Assembly: GCA_963825845.1 (NCBI GenBank) | Contig: CAWGVL010000069.1 | Location: 1 to 64,000, forward strand | DNA from: DASQDN01 sp963825845 | GTDB taxonomy: Bacteria > Acidobacteriota > Terriglobia > Bryobacterales > Bryobacteraceae | Direction of reading: 5' to 3' | Length of the DNA stretch: 64,000 bases | Shown here: piece by piece, positions 42,117 to 52,537 of the stretch | Layout: each line of letters opens with the position of its first letter | Position numbering within the stretch: the stretch's first letter is position 1 | Program-made: the position numbers and the translations under genes | The notes under the pieces: model-generated | What the model was told of the DNA's origin: nothing | What the model saw: only the letters and a program-made list of their open reading frames with translations | The model's database searches: none

Positions 42117-44624
42117 TCAAGCGTTAACGTTGATCGGTCGGCCGGTCAGGCTCGAGATGATTCCGCGCCACTTGCGGAGCACCAACTCGATCACGTTTAA
42201 GGCAATCGCAAGGGCGATGAGTCCCGGCCACAGTTGCATTGAAGACGACGTAGACCGTCCGCCGGAATCGAACACCTGCGCCGGCCGGGTGAGAATCGCC
42301 CACCCGTGAAGGAAGAGACTTGCTTTAGCAACGCTTGATTCGAGCCGTACTGGGTAAGTTCTTCTTCGGGCCGATAGAATCCCGTCTCGGGGAAAAACCG
42401 CGAGTCCTCCACAGGACGGATTCGGAAGAGGCCCTGTATAGCGCCGATATGGACGACGCCGCGGTACTGTCCCTCGGCAACCTTTCGCACGGGCATCGGC
42501 TGCTTGTAATCGTGTGGGCCGAAGACGAAGACGTCGGGTGGTTTCCCCGGATCGCTGGCTTGGGCGCCATCTTGTAATCGACAACCAGGTTGCCCGCAGC
42601 AGGGTCGTAGGAAGTAGTTGCTTCGCCGGGCTGGGCATGCGGAAGCAGATCCCGGAACAGGTTCACCCAGAAGCGGTCGAAGCCGTTCCAAGAAACCCAC
42701 TTCTCGGCCCAACGGCTCTTTGCGTCGGAGGCGAAAACGGCGGATCGGCCAAGTCCCGATTGCCATACGGTAAGTAGCGGTTCCTTCTTCACATCGACCG
42801 TGAGGATCGTGTCTGCGCCCGGCTTCGCGACAAATTTCACGTATCCCTTGAGAGGGGGAGCCGATTCCAGGGTTAGCCCTTCCAGGATGGGCGAAGGCTT
42901 TGCGACGGCAGCCGTAATCGACTTCTCGATCGCGGTAGTACCCGTATGTTCCATGACATCCTTAATAAGGATCTGTTCGAGTCCGGAGGGATCAGTCAGA
43001 AATAGGATCGCCCCTTCGCGATCTGTGCGACCTTTTCAAGATATGCGCGATTCACGTCTTGCCCCAGACCGACAGTCGAGATCGTAATCCGCTTGGACAT
43101 CGCGTCCTTGGCTACAGCGATGCTGTCTCCCTCCTCGGAGATACCGTCGGTAAGAAGAACGACGTGACGGTACGTTGCCGTCGAGGTCTGAATCTTGCGA
43201 TATGCTTCCGCCAGCGCCGGCGCGATCTGAGTGCCGCCATCGGGCGTAACACCACCAATCAGGCGCTTGATGAGCGTCTTGTCTTCAGCCTTTCGGATCG
43301 GGACGGCCCACTGGAATGAGTTGTCAAAAATAAGGACTCCAATGTTATCCGTGGGGCGAAGATTGTCGATTACCCCGATGCCCGAAAGTCGCGCAAGCTC
43401 CATCTTGCGGCCTTCCATCGAGGAGGATTTGTCCATGATGAGGACAACGCATGTGCCTTCGGGTGAGCGTGGTGGGGCAAGTTTGGCCGGAAGGGTTCGA
43501 TCCATCGCATCTTCGACCTTCTTGTTTTCGACATAAACGTTCCGCTCGCCGCCGATGACCAGCAGACCGCCGCCTTCTTTTACATATTGCTCAACCGCAT
43601 CTTTTGTTGAAGCCGGCAGAGTCTCGAGATTCCAGTTATTGAAGACGACAAGCTGATAGTTCCCCAGTTGCGACGGGGTCACATTCGCTGAATGCGTCAG
43701 GTCGAAATGCGCAGACTGCAGAGCTGTGAGCAGATGTTCTTCGGTACCCGCGGGATCCTGAGACAGGAACAGCACGCGCGGCTTTCGTAAAGTAATGGCG
43801 TGCTCGAAGGCTGCTTCGCCTAATCCTTCGCTTTTTAAGACGCCGGACACATCCACGGCTCCGGAGACGTTAAGGCTCGCGAACACTCGCACAACGTTAG
43901 TGCCGGTACGAAGAGAAACATTGCTTACGCCGAGCCGTTTGCCTTCGGCTGTCAGTTCGACGGAACCAGATGCAGGCTTGGGAGAGCTGACGACCAGATC
44001 GATTGGAAACTTTTCACCGGTAAACGCGATGGCAGGAGCGAACGACGACTCGATCCGAAGAAGGGGTTGGGGCCTTCCCGCGACTCCGAAGGTGTCGATC
44101 GGGATGTGCAGATCGCGGGCTAGCCATGCGCCTCTCGCGACACTTCCCTGATTTTCACGACCGTCGGAGATCAAAGCGATGCGCGGAGCCATTCCGCTCG
44201 GAAGGCCGGCGATCGCGTCTCGGACGGCAGCTTCTATGTCCGTACCCTTCCCTGCCTCGCCGCCGCTATGTTTCAGGGTCCAGCCTTTGTTTTTCTCGGA
44301 CGGATCAACGTCACGGGAGGATCGGGCGAAGGGGATGACACGAAGCCAGTGACGACCGCGTTCCGCCTCGATGTCCGTAACGAGCTTCGATGCGCGCTGC
44401 AGGTCAGATTGAGAGAGGCTGGCCGACGTATCGACAAGGAGTACGGTCGCAACCTTGCTTGCATCCACATCCACGCGGGGAGAAGATAGCGCCAGGATGA
44501 TCGCCAGAAACGCAGCGACCTTCAGCAACAGTCCGGCACGGCTCGGAGCCCTGCGCCAATCCCAAACCAGCAACACGATCGGCAACACGAGAAGGAACAG
44601 AACCCACGGATAATCGAAGGTCAT
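42117..44624 (-). CDS. Membrane-anchored protein with two VWA domains (three frameshifts)
   Basis: Restored length about 837 residues. It opens with two hydrophobic segments (WVLFLLVLPIVLLVWDW, LKVAAFLAIILALSS), then a first VWA with MIDAS LLVDTSASLS and a second with LIMDKSSSM, TDG and a GATase-like region between. The C-terminal membrane segment LIALAIALNVIELVLRKW closes it. One base appears missing near 42998, 42566 and 42292; adding them joins GRSYF to LTDPSGLEQIL, KMA to QASDPGKPPDVF and GGRFS to RPAQVFDSGG. The ATG at 44624 overlaps the upstream stop as ATGA. Last gene of the MoxR operon. Confidence 0.85.
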
Positions 44625-46513
44625 GATGCCTGCCTCATCTCTGCAGGTGTCACCCGCGTCGCAGACGGAGCTACCGCACGGGTCCGCGCGCGCCCGTAGA
44701 TCAGCCATTCGACGAGCAATCCGATCGCTCCTAGAACAGCAAGGTACTGCCACAAATCCCGAGAGACTGCTCGTGCGATCGGGCCGGGCAATCCACGAAA
44801 GGCGGATCGGGGCGGCTCCCAACTTGTGGACGCGATCTCGGGCAGAGACAAGGAGTGCACTTGCTCCCGGCCGCTACTGATGATGCGCACCGTCTGCGGC
44901 GTGCCCGCGAAAAACCGCACTGTTCGACCTTGGACTGTGAAGGGCAGTTGCTCCTGATCGCCGAGCACTTTGACGTTCGATGGATCGCCATCACTATCCA
45001 GCGTCGCCGTCACTGTACCCGCACTGCCGCCGTGGAGATCATACGCCCGGAAGACATCCGGTTCGAACCACCGCAGAACATTGGCAAGCAGCAGGGGTGT
45101 CACAAGGTCGAAACGAATATCGGACCGGCCGGGATGGAAGCCCATGACCACGGAACGAGTGGAGGGCCGGGCCACGATGATAGGGCCCGCCTCCGCTTCC
45201 GCGATCGAAATATCTCCCGCGGAAACGGAATAGACTTGTGTCTCCGGAACTCGAATGTCCTGGGATCGAAGCCCGGACGCGAGTTCGTGATCCGCGCGCC
45301 AGCGAACGATCTTCGCATCCGTTACCTTGGCGCGTGATTTGAACGGCGAAGGATCGGGCGGCTCGATCCATATGGTGGCTGCTGCCTTGGGCGTCTCGCG
45401 CGGAGCAAATCGATCCAGAACAACAACGCTCGCCTTCACGTCCGAACGATAGTCACTGGTCCGGAAGAAAGTCGGCTCGATCTGGGGATGCGATTGTAAT
45501 GCGGGCCTCAGCGTGTCGGGATCGTCCGAGTACACCGCGACTTTGATCGACTTCAATTCGGGTATTTCAAGCAGCGCGCGATTGTCCTCAGGGATGGAAT
45601 CCGATTCGAGGATCCTTGCTTCCACCCACCCCGCCGCTTTCGTCCTGAAGCGGAACGACAACTCCTCGGCTTTATTTGGAGCCAAGGGAACGATCTTGCT
45701 CGCAATCGGGGCGCCCCCGAATTGAACCGCCAAGGGGCTGGTACGCGGGGCGCTTCCGTAGTTACGCAGGGAGACGAACACATCCCAAACTTCCGGATCT
45801 GTCGGAGACCGGCGCAGCCCGATCCTCGTGAGTCCAACGTTATTGATGGATCCTGCCTCGATGGGTATGACCCGCAGCCCGATGGGAGTCTGCAGGGGAA
45901 TGCCTTGATCACTTACCCGGCCGGGCCCCACATACACAACATCTCCCGCGCGCTTGGCGTGGAGGCGGCGCACTTGTTCTGCAAACGAGAATGCCTGTTG
46001 CAAGTCGAGCGCGGCCGCTCCAGGCCGCGATTCATCAATGGCGCGCACGACGGCACGGCGGTCGTCGTCCATGCCCGTGGCTGGTCCGGGCAAGCCCTCC
46101 GCACGAACCACCATTATGCGATCGGAACTCGGAAGAGACCTGACGTAGGCCTTGGCTTTCGCTTTTGCAGAATCGAGCAGTGAACCCTGTCCTGCGCGGG
46201 CGCTCATCCAAGATGAGGTGTCAAGCAGCAGCACGTGGTCACGAGATGCCTCGTCGGGAGAACCCCATTGCAGTTGGCCAACGGCCAAGAGGAGCAACGC
46301 GATGCTGATCAGTTGCAGGAGCAGGGATAGCGGTTGTTGAATGCGGCGGCGCTGCTTGGAAACAACAGGAGAGGCGGCCTGTTTCCAGAAGCGCAGCGTA
46401 GCGACTCGCTGGCGACGTCGAGATCGACTGAGCAGATATAGCGTTACGACAAACGCCGAAACCGCGCCAAACATCGCAAGAAACTCTAGAGGACTCAGAT
46501 TTAAGAGAAACAT
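44621..46513 (-). CDS. BatA-like membrane protein with VWA-like domain
   Basis: 630 residues. N-terminal BatA region (LSPLEFLAMFGAVSAFVVTL, then RRRIQQPLSLLLQLISIALL), a VWA-like fold with DHVLLLDTSSWMSARAGQG where the MIDAS is partial, a long periplasmic beta-rich region and a final membrane segment (YLAVLGAIGLLVEWLIYG). It overlaps the DUF58 gene upstream (TAATG) and the VWA gene downstream (ATGA). Part of a MoxR-VWA system, in which VWA proteins act as scaffolds for MoxR-driven assembly or stress functions. Confidence 0.85.
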   Translation of the reverse strand: MFLLNLSPLEFLAMFGAVSAFVVTLYLLSRSRRRQRVATLRFWKQAASPVVSKQRRRIQQPLSLLLQLISIALLLLAVGQLQWGSPDEASRDHVLLLDTSSWMSARAGQGSLLDSAKAKAKAYVRSLPSSDRIMVVRAEGLPGPATGMDDDRRAVVRAIDESRPGAAALDLQQAFSFAEQVRRLHAKRAGDVVYVGPGRVSDQGIPLQTPIGLRVIPIEAGSINNVGLTRIGLRRSPTDPEVWDVFVSLRNYGSAPRTSPLAVQFGGAPIASKIVPLAPNKAEELSFRFRTKAAGWVEARILESDSIPEDNRALLEIPELKSIKVAVYSDDPDTLRPALQSHPQIEPTFFRTSDYRSDVKASVVVLDRFAPRETPKAAATIWIEPPDPSPFKSRAKVTDAKIVRWRADHELASGLRSQDIRVPETQVYSVSAGDISIAEAEAGPIIVARPSTRSVVMGFHPGRSDIRFDLVTPLLLANVLRWFEPDVFRAYDLHGGSAGTVTATLDSDGDPSNVKVLGDQEQLPFTVQGRTVRFFAGTPQTVRIISSGREQVHSLSLPEIASTSWEPPRSAFRGLPGPIARAVSRDLWQYLAVLGAIGLLVEWLIYGRARTRAVAPSATRVTPAEMRQAS

Positions 46514-47395
46514 TACTGGAGTCCTCCTACTCGCATCATGGGTCCGAAGATGGCTTCCTCGACGTTAACGTTGGCGGGGAGAGCGACATAGCGGCCTCCG
46601 GTCCGCATGGCAAGCGCCTGCAGTCTGCGCGCATACTCATCGAATGCCTGGGTATACGCGCGGCGAGTGTCTTCGTTCGCATCGATTTCGAGATGTACTC
46701 CACTCTGCGTCGATCAGATCCAGTTCCCCGGTCCAGGGCGGTTCTCGATCTTCCGGCGCAAAGATGTGTACCAGCAAAAGTTCGTGACCGAGGTCGGCGA
46801 TGTACTGCAGAGGCTTCTCGGAGTCGTTCTCGTCGAGGAAGTCGGAAACGACGACAACCAGTCCTCGCTGCGGGTAATTCGATGAGAACTCCCGCGCAAC
46901 CTGGAGAAAATTGCTCTGGCCGCTCAGCTTCAGATCGTTGAGAAAATGGACGGCCGGAAGGAAGCGATGACGGCCGCCGCCGCAGTTGCACGACCCACCA
47001 AGCGTATCGGCAAACGCCTGCAGGCATACGGTATCGAGACGAACAAGTCCGACGTAGGTGAGGGCAGCCGCGAGTTTTTGAGCGTACTCGAATTTTGCGC
47101 TATCGCCCGTGCCCATCGACTCGCTGGTATCTATCAGAACCCGAACCGGAATGCGGGGCTCCACCTGGAACATCTTCAACAGCAGTTTCTCGAACCGAAG
47201 ATAAGCGCGCCAGTTGACAGCGCGGAAATCATCGCCGTGATGGAAGTGGCGGTGATCCAGGAATTCCTGGCCGGGGCCCGAGAAGCGTGACGCATTGCGT
47301 CCGCCCACAAGTCCAGGAAACGACTTCTGCCAGTGCAGAGTGAGCCGCTCCAGCTTCTCCAGAAGCGCTTGGTCAATCAGGGGCTGTTGGGCCAT
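46513..47395 (-). CDS. DUF58 protein (one frameshift)
   Basis: About 294 residues. The DUF58 core is RFSGPGQEFLDHRHFHHGDD, AVNWRAYLRF, and the MIDAS-like IDTSESMGTGDSAKFEYA. The ending lies in another frame: VHLEIDANEDTRRAYTQAFD, AMRTGGRYVALP. One extra base near 46703-46706 explains the break, and the span is 3n+1. The restored stop overlaps the BatA start as TAATG. Cytoplasmic partner of MoxR in the operon. Confidence 0.85.
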
Positions 47396-47422
47396 ACAGG
47401 GTACTGCTTCTTAGTTGGACGT

Positions 47423-48412
47423 CTACGAGACGGCAGCCGTCACACTGTAAACTATTTTGTTCAACAGCGAGTCCGGTGTCTGACCGTCGGCATGCGCATC
47501 GAAATTCATTATGATGCGATGCCGAAGGACTGCGGACGCTACGGAACGGATGTCGTCGGTGCTGACGTGGACTCGACCGCTCATCAGCGCGAGCACGCGA
47601 CCGCACTCGACAAGAGCTTGGGCTCCGCGCGGAGAACTGCCATAGCGGATGTACTTTTTCGCGAGTTCGTGCGCCGCATCGCCGGTGGGCTGCGTAGCCA
47701 TCACGAGATCGATCGCATAATCCTGCACGTGCTTCGCGACCAGCATCTCGCGGCAGGTCCGGCGGAGGCGGAGGATACCTTCTGCATCGAGAACCTGATC
47801 GAGGTGAGTCTCATCGCGCTGAATTGTGCGCTCGACAATGGCGGTCATATCTTGTCGAGACGGATAGGTGACGATCAGTTTCATCAGGAACCGATCAAGC
47901 TGAGCTTCCGGTAGAGGATAGGTCCCTTCCATTTCGATCGGATTCTGCGTGGCCATGACGAGAAAAGGCGCCTCGAGGTGGTGCGTCGTCGTACCACTCG
48001 TTACAGTGCGTTCCTGCATCGCCTCGAGCAGCGCAGACTGCGTTTTTGGCGTCGCGCGATTGATTTCATCGGCGAGAACAAGGTGAGAGAAGATTGGTCC
48101 TGGCTGGAATTTGAGGGCTCGGGCGCCGCGATCGTCCGTTTCGATGATCATGCTGCCGACGATGTCGGCCGGCATGAGGTCGGGCGTGAACTGGATGCGG
48201 GAATAACGCAGATGCAGGACTTGGCCTAATGTCCGCAACAGGGTGGTTTTCCCGAGGCCGGGAACGCCTTCGAGCAGCACGTGCCCTCCCGCCATCAGAC
48301 AAATAAGTACGCCATCAACGATATCCTGCTGCCCTACGATGATCTTCGCGATCTCTTTGCGTACGCGATCCAACTGAGACACGGCCTGCTGGAGGCCGTT
48401 TTCATTCTGCAC
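47423..48412 (-). CDS. MoxR-family AAA+ ATPase
   Basis: 329-residue AAA+ ATPase. Walker A GVPGLGKTT at 49-57, Walker B HLVLADEINRATPKTQSALL, sensor 1 MATQNPIEMEGTYPLPEAQL, and a lid domain with YIRYGSSPRGAQALVECGRV. First gene of a MoxR-DUF58-BatA-VWA set that runs to 42117. In other bacteria such sets are linked to metal insertion, envelope stress or virulence; the client here is not evident. Confidence 0.94.
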   Translation of the reverse strand: MQNENGLQQAVSQLDRVRKEIAKIIVGQQDIVDGVLICLMAGGHVLLEGVPGLGKTTLLRTLGQVLHLRYSRIQFTPDLMPADIVGSMIIETDDRGARALKFQPGPIFSHLVLADEINRATPKTQSALLEAMQERTVTSGTTTHHLEAPFLVMATQNPIEMEGTYPLPEAQLDRFLMKLIVTYPSRQDMTAIVERTIQRDETHLDQVLDAEGILRLRRTCREMLVAKHVQDYAIDLVMATQPTGDAAHELAKKYIRYGSSPRGAQALVECGRVLALMSGRVHVSTDDIRSVASAVLRHRIIMNFDAHADGQTPDSLLNKIVYSVTAAVS

Positions 48413-48733
48413 CTGTCCATGGTAACGCCCTTCAGGCGAGCGGCGTGCGTGAGCGTACTCTAAGGGCAGTAGTCTTGAATTTTATCCAGCCGACAAACTT
48501 GTGGCGTGGCCGGAGTTAGACTTTAGCAACCTCAAGAACTCGCTGAAGTCGCGTGGTAGACGAATCGTACCCATAAGCGATCTGCCTCAGCAATTTCAAA
48601 GCTTAAAACCGCTCAGTGGGTGCTTTCGGCAGGCCAGTAATGCCCGTAACTCACTCGGTCGGTGAGCTTGTATGAATCCATAACTGCACGATCAATTTTG
48701 ATGTGCCCGAATAGATTCCATAAAGGGAAAGGA
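48413..48733. other. Gene-poor stretch between moxR and tRNA-Val
   Basis: About 320 nt. The moxR promoter should lie in the first part. On the plus strand an open frame from 48453 to 48662 reads VAWPELDFSNLKNSLKSRG and ends at a TGA. It has no good start codon or ribosome-binding site before GTG 48501, and I do not recognise it. It could be a gene relic. No repeat of the tRNA 3' end was found, so there is no sign of an integrated element. Confidence 0.35.
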
Positions 48734-48810
48734 TGGTGGGCTCGAGATGACTCGAACATCCGACCTCTTCCGTGTCAAGGAAGCGCTCTAACCAACTGAG
48801 CTACGAGCCC
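48734..48810 (-). tRNA. tRNA-Val (GAC)
   Basis: On the minus strand the cloverleaf closes fully: acceptor GGGCTCG/CGAGCCC, D-loop with AGTTGGTTA, anticodon stem CTTCC/GGAAG with loop TTGACAC (anticodon GAC), T-arm with TTCGAGT. The discriminator A and an encoded CCA (48734-48736) follow. Confidence 0.96.
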
Positions 48811-48949
48811 GAAATGACAAATATACCATAGGTGCAATTTGCGTCACATCGACGGATCACCACCATCACCGTTACGTAAGGCGCATTGACGAAAACGTTG
48901 GTAACAGCGGCGTCTCCGAGCATGTCCATTAGACGAGAAGGGAGAACGA

Positions 48950-49126
48950 ATGTCGAAGAAAAAGCACCCGGCCGAGCAGAGCGAAACGCACGCGCAAAAG
49001 GTCGCGAATCGGAATACGCGGGGTAAGAACGCGGCGGGCCAGACCAATGGTCAGAATGAGCAGGATGGAAAACGCCGCACCGGGCAGTTCACGCAAGCGG
49101 GTGAAGCGCCCCTGATGAAACGTTAG
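48950..49126 (+). CDS. Small basic hydrophilic protein, 58 aa
   Basis: Open frame of 58 codons with a good GAAGGGAG ribosome-binding site 5-8 nt before the ATG and a clear terminator directly after it. The sequence is Lys/Gln/Asn/Gly-rich (begins MSKKKHPAEQSETHAQ, ends TGQFTQAGEAPLMKR) without hydrophobic segments, so it is probably disordered. Resembles small stress-induced or nucleic-acid-binding proteins in composition only. Family unknown. Confidence 0.65.
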   Translation: MSKKKHPAEQSETHAQKVANRNTRGKNAAGQTNGQNEQDGKRRTGQFTQAGEAPLMKR

Positions 49127-49140
49127 TCTCCCCCCTAGAA

Positions 49141-49180
49141 AGGCCCGGACGCGTTCAATGCGGCCGGGCCGTCTTGTTTG
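49141..49180 (+). terminator. Rho-independent terminator after the 58-aa gene
   Basis: Stem GGCCCGG (49142-49148) and CCGGGCC (49164-49170) with additional pairing inside, followed by GTCTTGTTTGTT. It starts 15 nt after the stop codon. Confidence 0.8.
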
Positions 49181-49232
49181 TTGATCTTTGATTCTTCGTC
49201 TGGGTCGCATCGTTTTATGATGTTGGAGCCAG

Positions 49233-50986
49233 ATGTTAGCTCGCACACTGGGATTCGCGCTCATCATCGGACCCGCTCTGCTCATTTCGAGTTGCTCCCC
49301 CGAGCCGTTGAAAGAGAAGCTTTCGGACCTGATCGAAGAGTTTATTTACACATCTCTCTCGAACTCGCCAGTCACAGCTACTCAGGCCGGCTACCATAAG
49401 CACGGCGACATCGAACTCGATTCGCAGTTGGATGATTTCAGTCCAGCCGCTCTCGACAAACAGCGCCGCTGGTATCAGGATCTGCGGCTCCGATTGCAAC
49501 GGTCGGTAGATCCGAAGAGCCTCACGCAGGAGGACCGCGCCGATCTCGAGATCGTCCACGATCAGATTTCACTTGCGCTGCTCGAGTTGCAATCCATTCA
49601 GAACTACCGGCACAACCCGACGCTGTATGTTGAGCTCATTGGCAATGCGCTGTATTCGCCGTTCGTTCTGGAGTACGCTGATAAGTCGACACGATACGAG
49701 CACATCATCAAACGACTTCGAGCTGTTCCCGATTTTCTGCAGCAGGCACGAGTCAATCTCGCCAGTGCTCCTGAGATCTGGACCAAAGTCGCTATCCGAG
49801 AAAACGACGGCAACACCTCGCTGATCGACCAGGAGCTCAGAATCGCGGCCCCGGCAGAACTCCGCGCCAGATATGATGCCGCCGCCCAACCGGCACTCGA
49901 AGCGCTCCGCGTGTTCAGTAAGTTTCTGGGATCCGGGCTATCGGCGCGCAGCGTTGACTGGCGACTCGGAGCAAGCAACTACGCAAAGAAGTTCCACTAC
50001 GCCCTTGCGACTGACCAGTCACCTCAGCAAGTCCTGGCCGCCGCGGAACAGGAGATGCGAGCGACCCGCGAGCAGATGTTTCGCATCGCAGCTCAACTGA
50101 ATAGAGACGCGAGTACTTCTGGGGATGCGAACTCCACGATCAGGCGCGCGTTGGATCGGATCGCGGCTATCCACGCGACGTCAGAAAACTACTTCGCGGA
50201 TGCTCGACGCGATTTGGACGAGGCTCGTCAGTTTGTCCGATCCAAGGATCAGTAACGCTCCCGCCGCGAGATAACCTGCAGGTGATCGAAACACCCGAGT
50301 TTATGCGTGGTATTTACGCGGTCGGCGGCTTCAATCCCGCGCCTGCGCTGGAGCCGCAACTTGGCGCCTTCTACTGGTTGACACCTATTCCATCCACGTG
50401 GACGAAAGAACGGATCGAATCGAAGCTTCGTGAGTACAATACGTATGGGCTGAAGATTCTGACCATCCACGAAGCGATGCCCGGTCACTACCTGCAATTC
50501 GAGTACGCCAACGATGTCCAGCCGCAGCTTCGAAAAGTGCTCCGCGCGGTTTTTGGGAATGGTCCGTACGTGGAAGGTTGGGCCGTTTACGCAACGGATC
50601 TATTGCTGGAGCAGGGCTATCTCAATGGAAGTCCTGAGTTACGCCTAACCTTCCTGAAACATCACCTGCGCGTCCTTGCGAACACGATTCTCGATGTTCG
50701 GCTACATACGATGGGCATGAACGACCAGGAGGCTCTCGCACTGATGATCGACCAAGGCTTCCAGGAGCGCGAGGAAGCGACCGAAAAACTTCAGCGGGCG
50801 AAGCTGTCGTCCGTCCAACTGCCGACATACTTTGTTGGCTATCGTGATTGGAAGCGACTGCGCCGCCGAGTCCTGCATGAGAAAGGCTCCGCGTACGCCT
50901 TGAAGCAATTCCATGAGAGCGCGCTGCGAGAAGGCGCCGTCCCAATTCCGGTACTCTCGCGGCTGCTCACGGGCAAGCCGCTCTAG
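49233..50986 (+). CDS. DUF885-family lipoprotein, probable metallopeptidase (one frameshift)
   Basis: About 584 residues restored. Signal peptide with lipobox LLISSC (Cys near 21). The N-terminal helical part is followed by the DUF885 core: TIHEAMPGHYLQFEYAND with the HEAxPGH zinc-like motif, and EGWAVYATDLLLEQGYL. The frame breaks at 50248-50251; adding one T (AAGGATTCAGTAACG) joins VRSKD to SVTLPPRDNLQVIETPEFMR, and the span is 3n+2. Family members are membrane-anchored peptidase-like proteins of unclear substrate. Confidence 0.87.
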
Positions 50987-50999
50987 ATCCACGAAGTCT

Positions 51000-51594
51000 T
51001 CAGCGGGATTGTTGGAGAAACGCCCTTAATTGCTCCAGCGCTGCTCCGCGATGACTGACGGTCTGCTTCTTTTCACGAGGTATTTCTCCGAAGGAGCAGC
51101 CAAACGGAGGGAAGTGAAACGAACGGATCATACCCGAAACCATGCTCGCCTCGAGGAGCGCTGAGGATCTCGCCTTCCACCGAGCCCCGAAATGTCTGCA
51201 CCAAGGCGGCGTCTTGAACGAGGGCGATAACACAGACGAATCTTGCCGAGCGATCTGTTGAATCGCCAAGGCGGCTCAATAGAAGACGATTGTTCTCCTC
51301 ATCGGTTGCATTCGGTCCGGCATAGCGAGCGGAGTAGACGCCGGGTTCTCCTCGCAGAGAATCAACTTCCAGGCCTGAATCCTCTGCGAACACCAACCCT
51401 GGCGAATAGGCGCCGAAATGAAGCGCCTTCTGAATCGCATTCTCTTCGAAGGTAGATCCGGTTTCCTCGCAGGGCGGAAGATCCTGCAATCGCGGCAATG
51501 GCTCGATTGTGAAAGCGTCACGAGACATAGACCGCGACACCAACCGGAACTCTGAAATCTTGCCGGAATTTGTTGTGGCGCAATAAACAGTCAC
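51000..51594 (-). CDS. rdgB: XTP/dITP diphosphatase (one frameshift)
   Basis: About 198 residues. This house-cleaning enzyme hydrolyses non-canonical purine NTPs. Motifs: ATTNSGKISEF at the N-terminus, FAEDSGLEVDSLRGEPGVYS, and GEHGFGYDPF. The expected ending (FPPFGCSFGEIPREKKQTVS) is in another frame; one extra T at 51117-51119 explains it, and the span is 3n+1. GTG start overlaps the rph stop (TAGTG), the common rph-rdgB arrangement. Confidence 0.93.
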
Positions 51595-52313
51595 TACCGC
51601 TGTAATGCCGCCGTTTGAATTTCGAAAAGATCCCGCACGCCAACGCGGCCGAGTTCGATCAACGACGCGAGTTCGTCATCATCGAAGGCCGCCCTCTCTC
51701 CGGTCGCCTGAAGTTCGACAAACCGGCCGGTCCCGGTCATGACTATGTTCATGTCAACGGCTGCGCGTGAATCTTCGTCGTAGTTGAGGTCCAGTAACGG
51801 AGTTCCATTGACAATGCCGACACTGGTTGCGGCCACTGAATCGACTATCGGGTTCTTCTTCAATGTGCCGAACTGAAGCAGCTTCCGAATTGCAATCATG
51901 AGTGCAACGTAGGCCCCGGTAATAGACGCTGTACGAGTGCCACCATCCGCTTGGATCACATCGCAATCCACGATAATGCTCCGCTCTCCCAACGCCTGCA
52001 GGTCAACGACAGTCCGAAGGGACCTCCCGATCAAGCGTTGGATCTCCAGAGTGCGACCCGATTGGCGACCCTTTGTCGATTCGCGAGCGGTGCGGGTAGC
52101 GGTTGCGCGCGGCAGCATTGAATATTCCGCGGTGACCCAGCCCTTTCCGCTATTTCTAAGAAATTGGGGAACAGTTTCTTCCACTGTGGCTGCGCAAAGA
52201 ACGCGGGTGTTTCCCACCTCGATAACAACGGAACCCTCAGCCGTAAGCAAGTATTCTGTGCGGATACTTACGGGTCTCATTTCGTCCGGCGCACGATTGT
52301 CAGATCGTCTCAT
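51594..52313 (-). CDS. rph: Ribonuclease PH
   Basis: 239-residue phosphorolytic exonuclease for tRNA 3' ends. Motifs: MRRSDNRAPDEMRPVSI, GKGWVTAEYSMLPRATATRT, EIQRLIGRSLRTVVDLQALG and DCDVIQADGGTRTASITGAY. First gene of the rph-rdgB pair; the frame is intact. Confidence 0.97.
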   Translation of the reverse strand: MRRSDNRAPDEMRPVSIRTEYLLTAEGSVVIEVGNTRVLCAATVEETVPQFLRNSGKGWVTAEYSMLPRATATRTARESTKGRQSGRTLEIQRLIGRSLRTVVDLQALGERSIIVDCDVIQADGGTRTASITGAYVALMIAIRKLLQFGTLKKNPIVDSVAATSVGIVNGTPLLDLNYDEDSRAAVDMNIVMTGTGRFVELQATGERAAFDDDELASLIELGRVGVRDLFEIQTAALQR

Positions 52314-52331
52314 CTTTTCTTCATCTTTTCT

Positions 52332-52472
52332 TTATCCCTGCTTGATCGCGTAATAAAGGACGACGTACACAAACGCGAACAGCGCCAGCAATATGATCAC
52401 GCACCCGACGGCCTGCGGGCGTGTGGCGGGAGGACCGCTCTTTCGGCCCCTCGCCGCCTTGAATTTGGCCAT
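52332..52472 (-). CDS. Small single-pass membrane protein, 46 aa
   Basis: Open frame of 46 codons ending 19 nt before rph on the same strand. A basic N-terminus (MAKFKAARGRKSG) is followed by one hydrophobic segment (AVGCVIILLALFAFVYVVLY) and a short AIKQG tail. This positive-inside layout is that of a type II membrane peptide. A weak GGGAAC site precedes the ATG. Position between the DUF6599-like gene and rph suggests co-transcription. Function unknown. Confidence 0.6.
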   Translation of the reverse strand: MAKFKAARGRKSGPPATRPQAVGCVIILLALFAFVYVVLYYAIKQG

Positions 52473-52537
52473 ATGTTCCCGATGTTAGCATTCACCCCGT
52501 ATATCGCCTGTTGTGAATGCATTCAGAGCGTCAGAAG

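Noticed and set aside
48413..48733. Integrated element remnant at the tRNA-Val 3' end
   Set aside because: No integrase fragment and no direct repeat of the tRNA 3' end in the neighbouring stretch.
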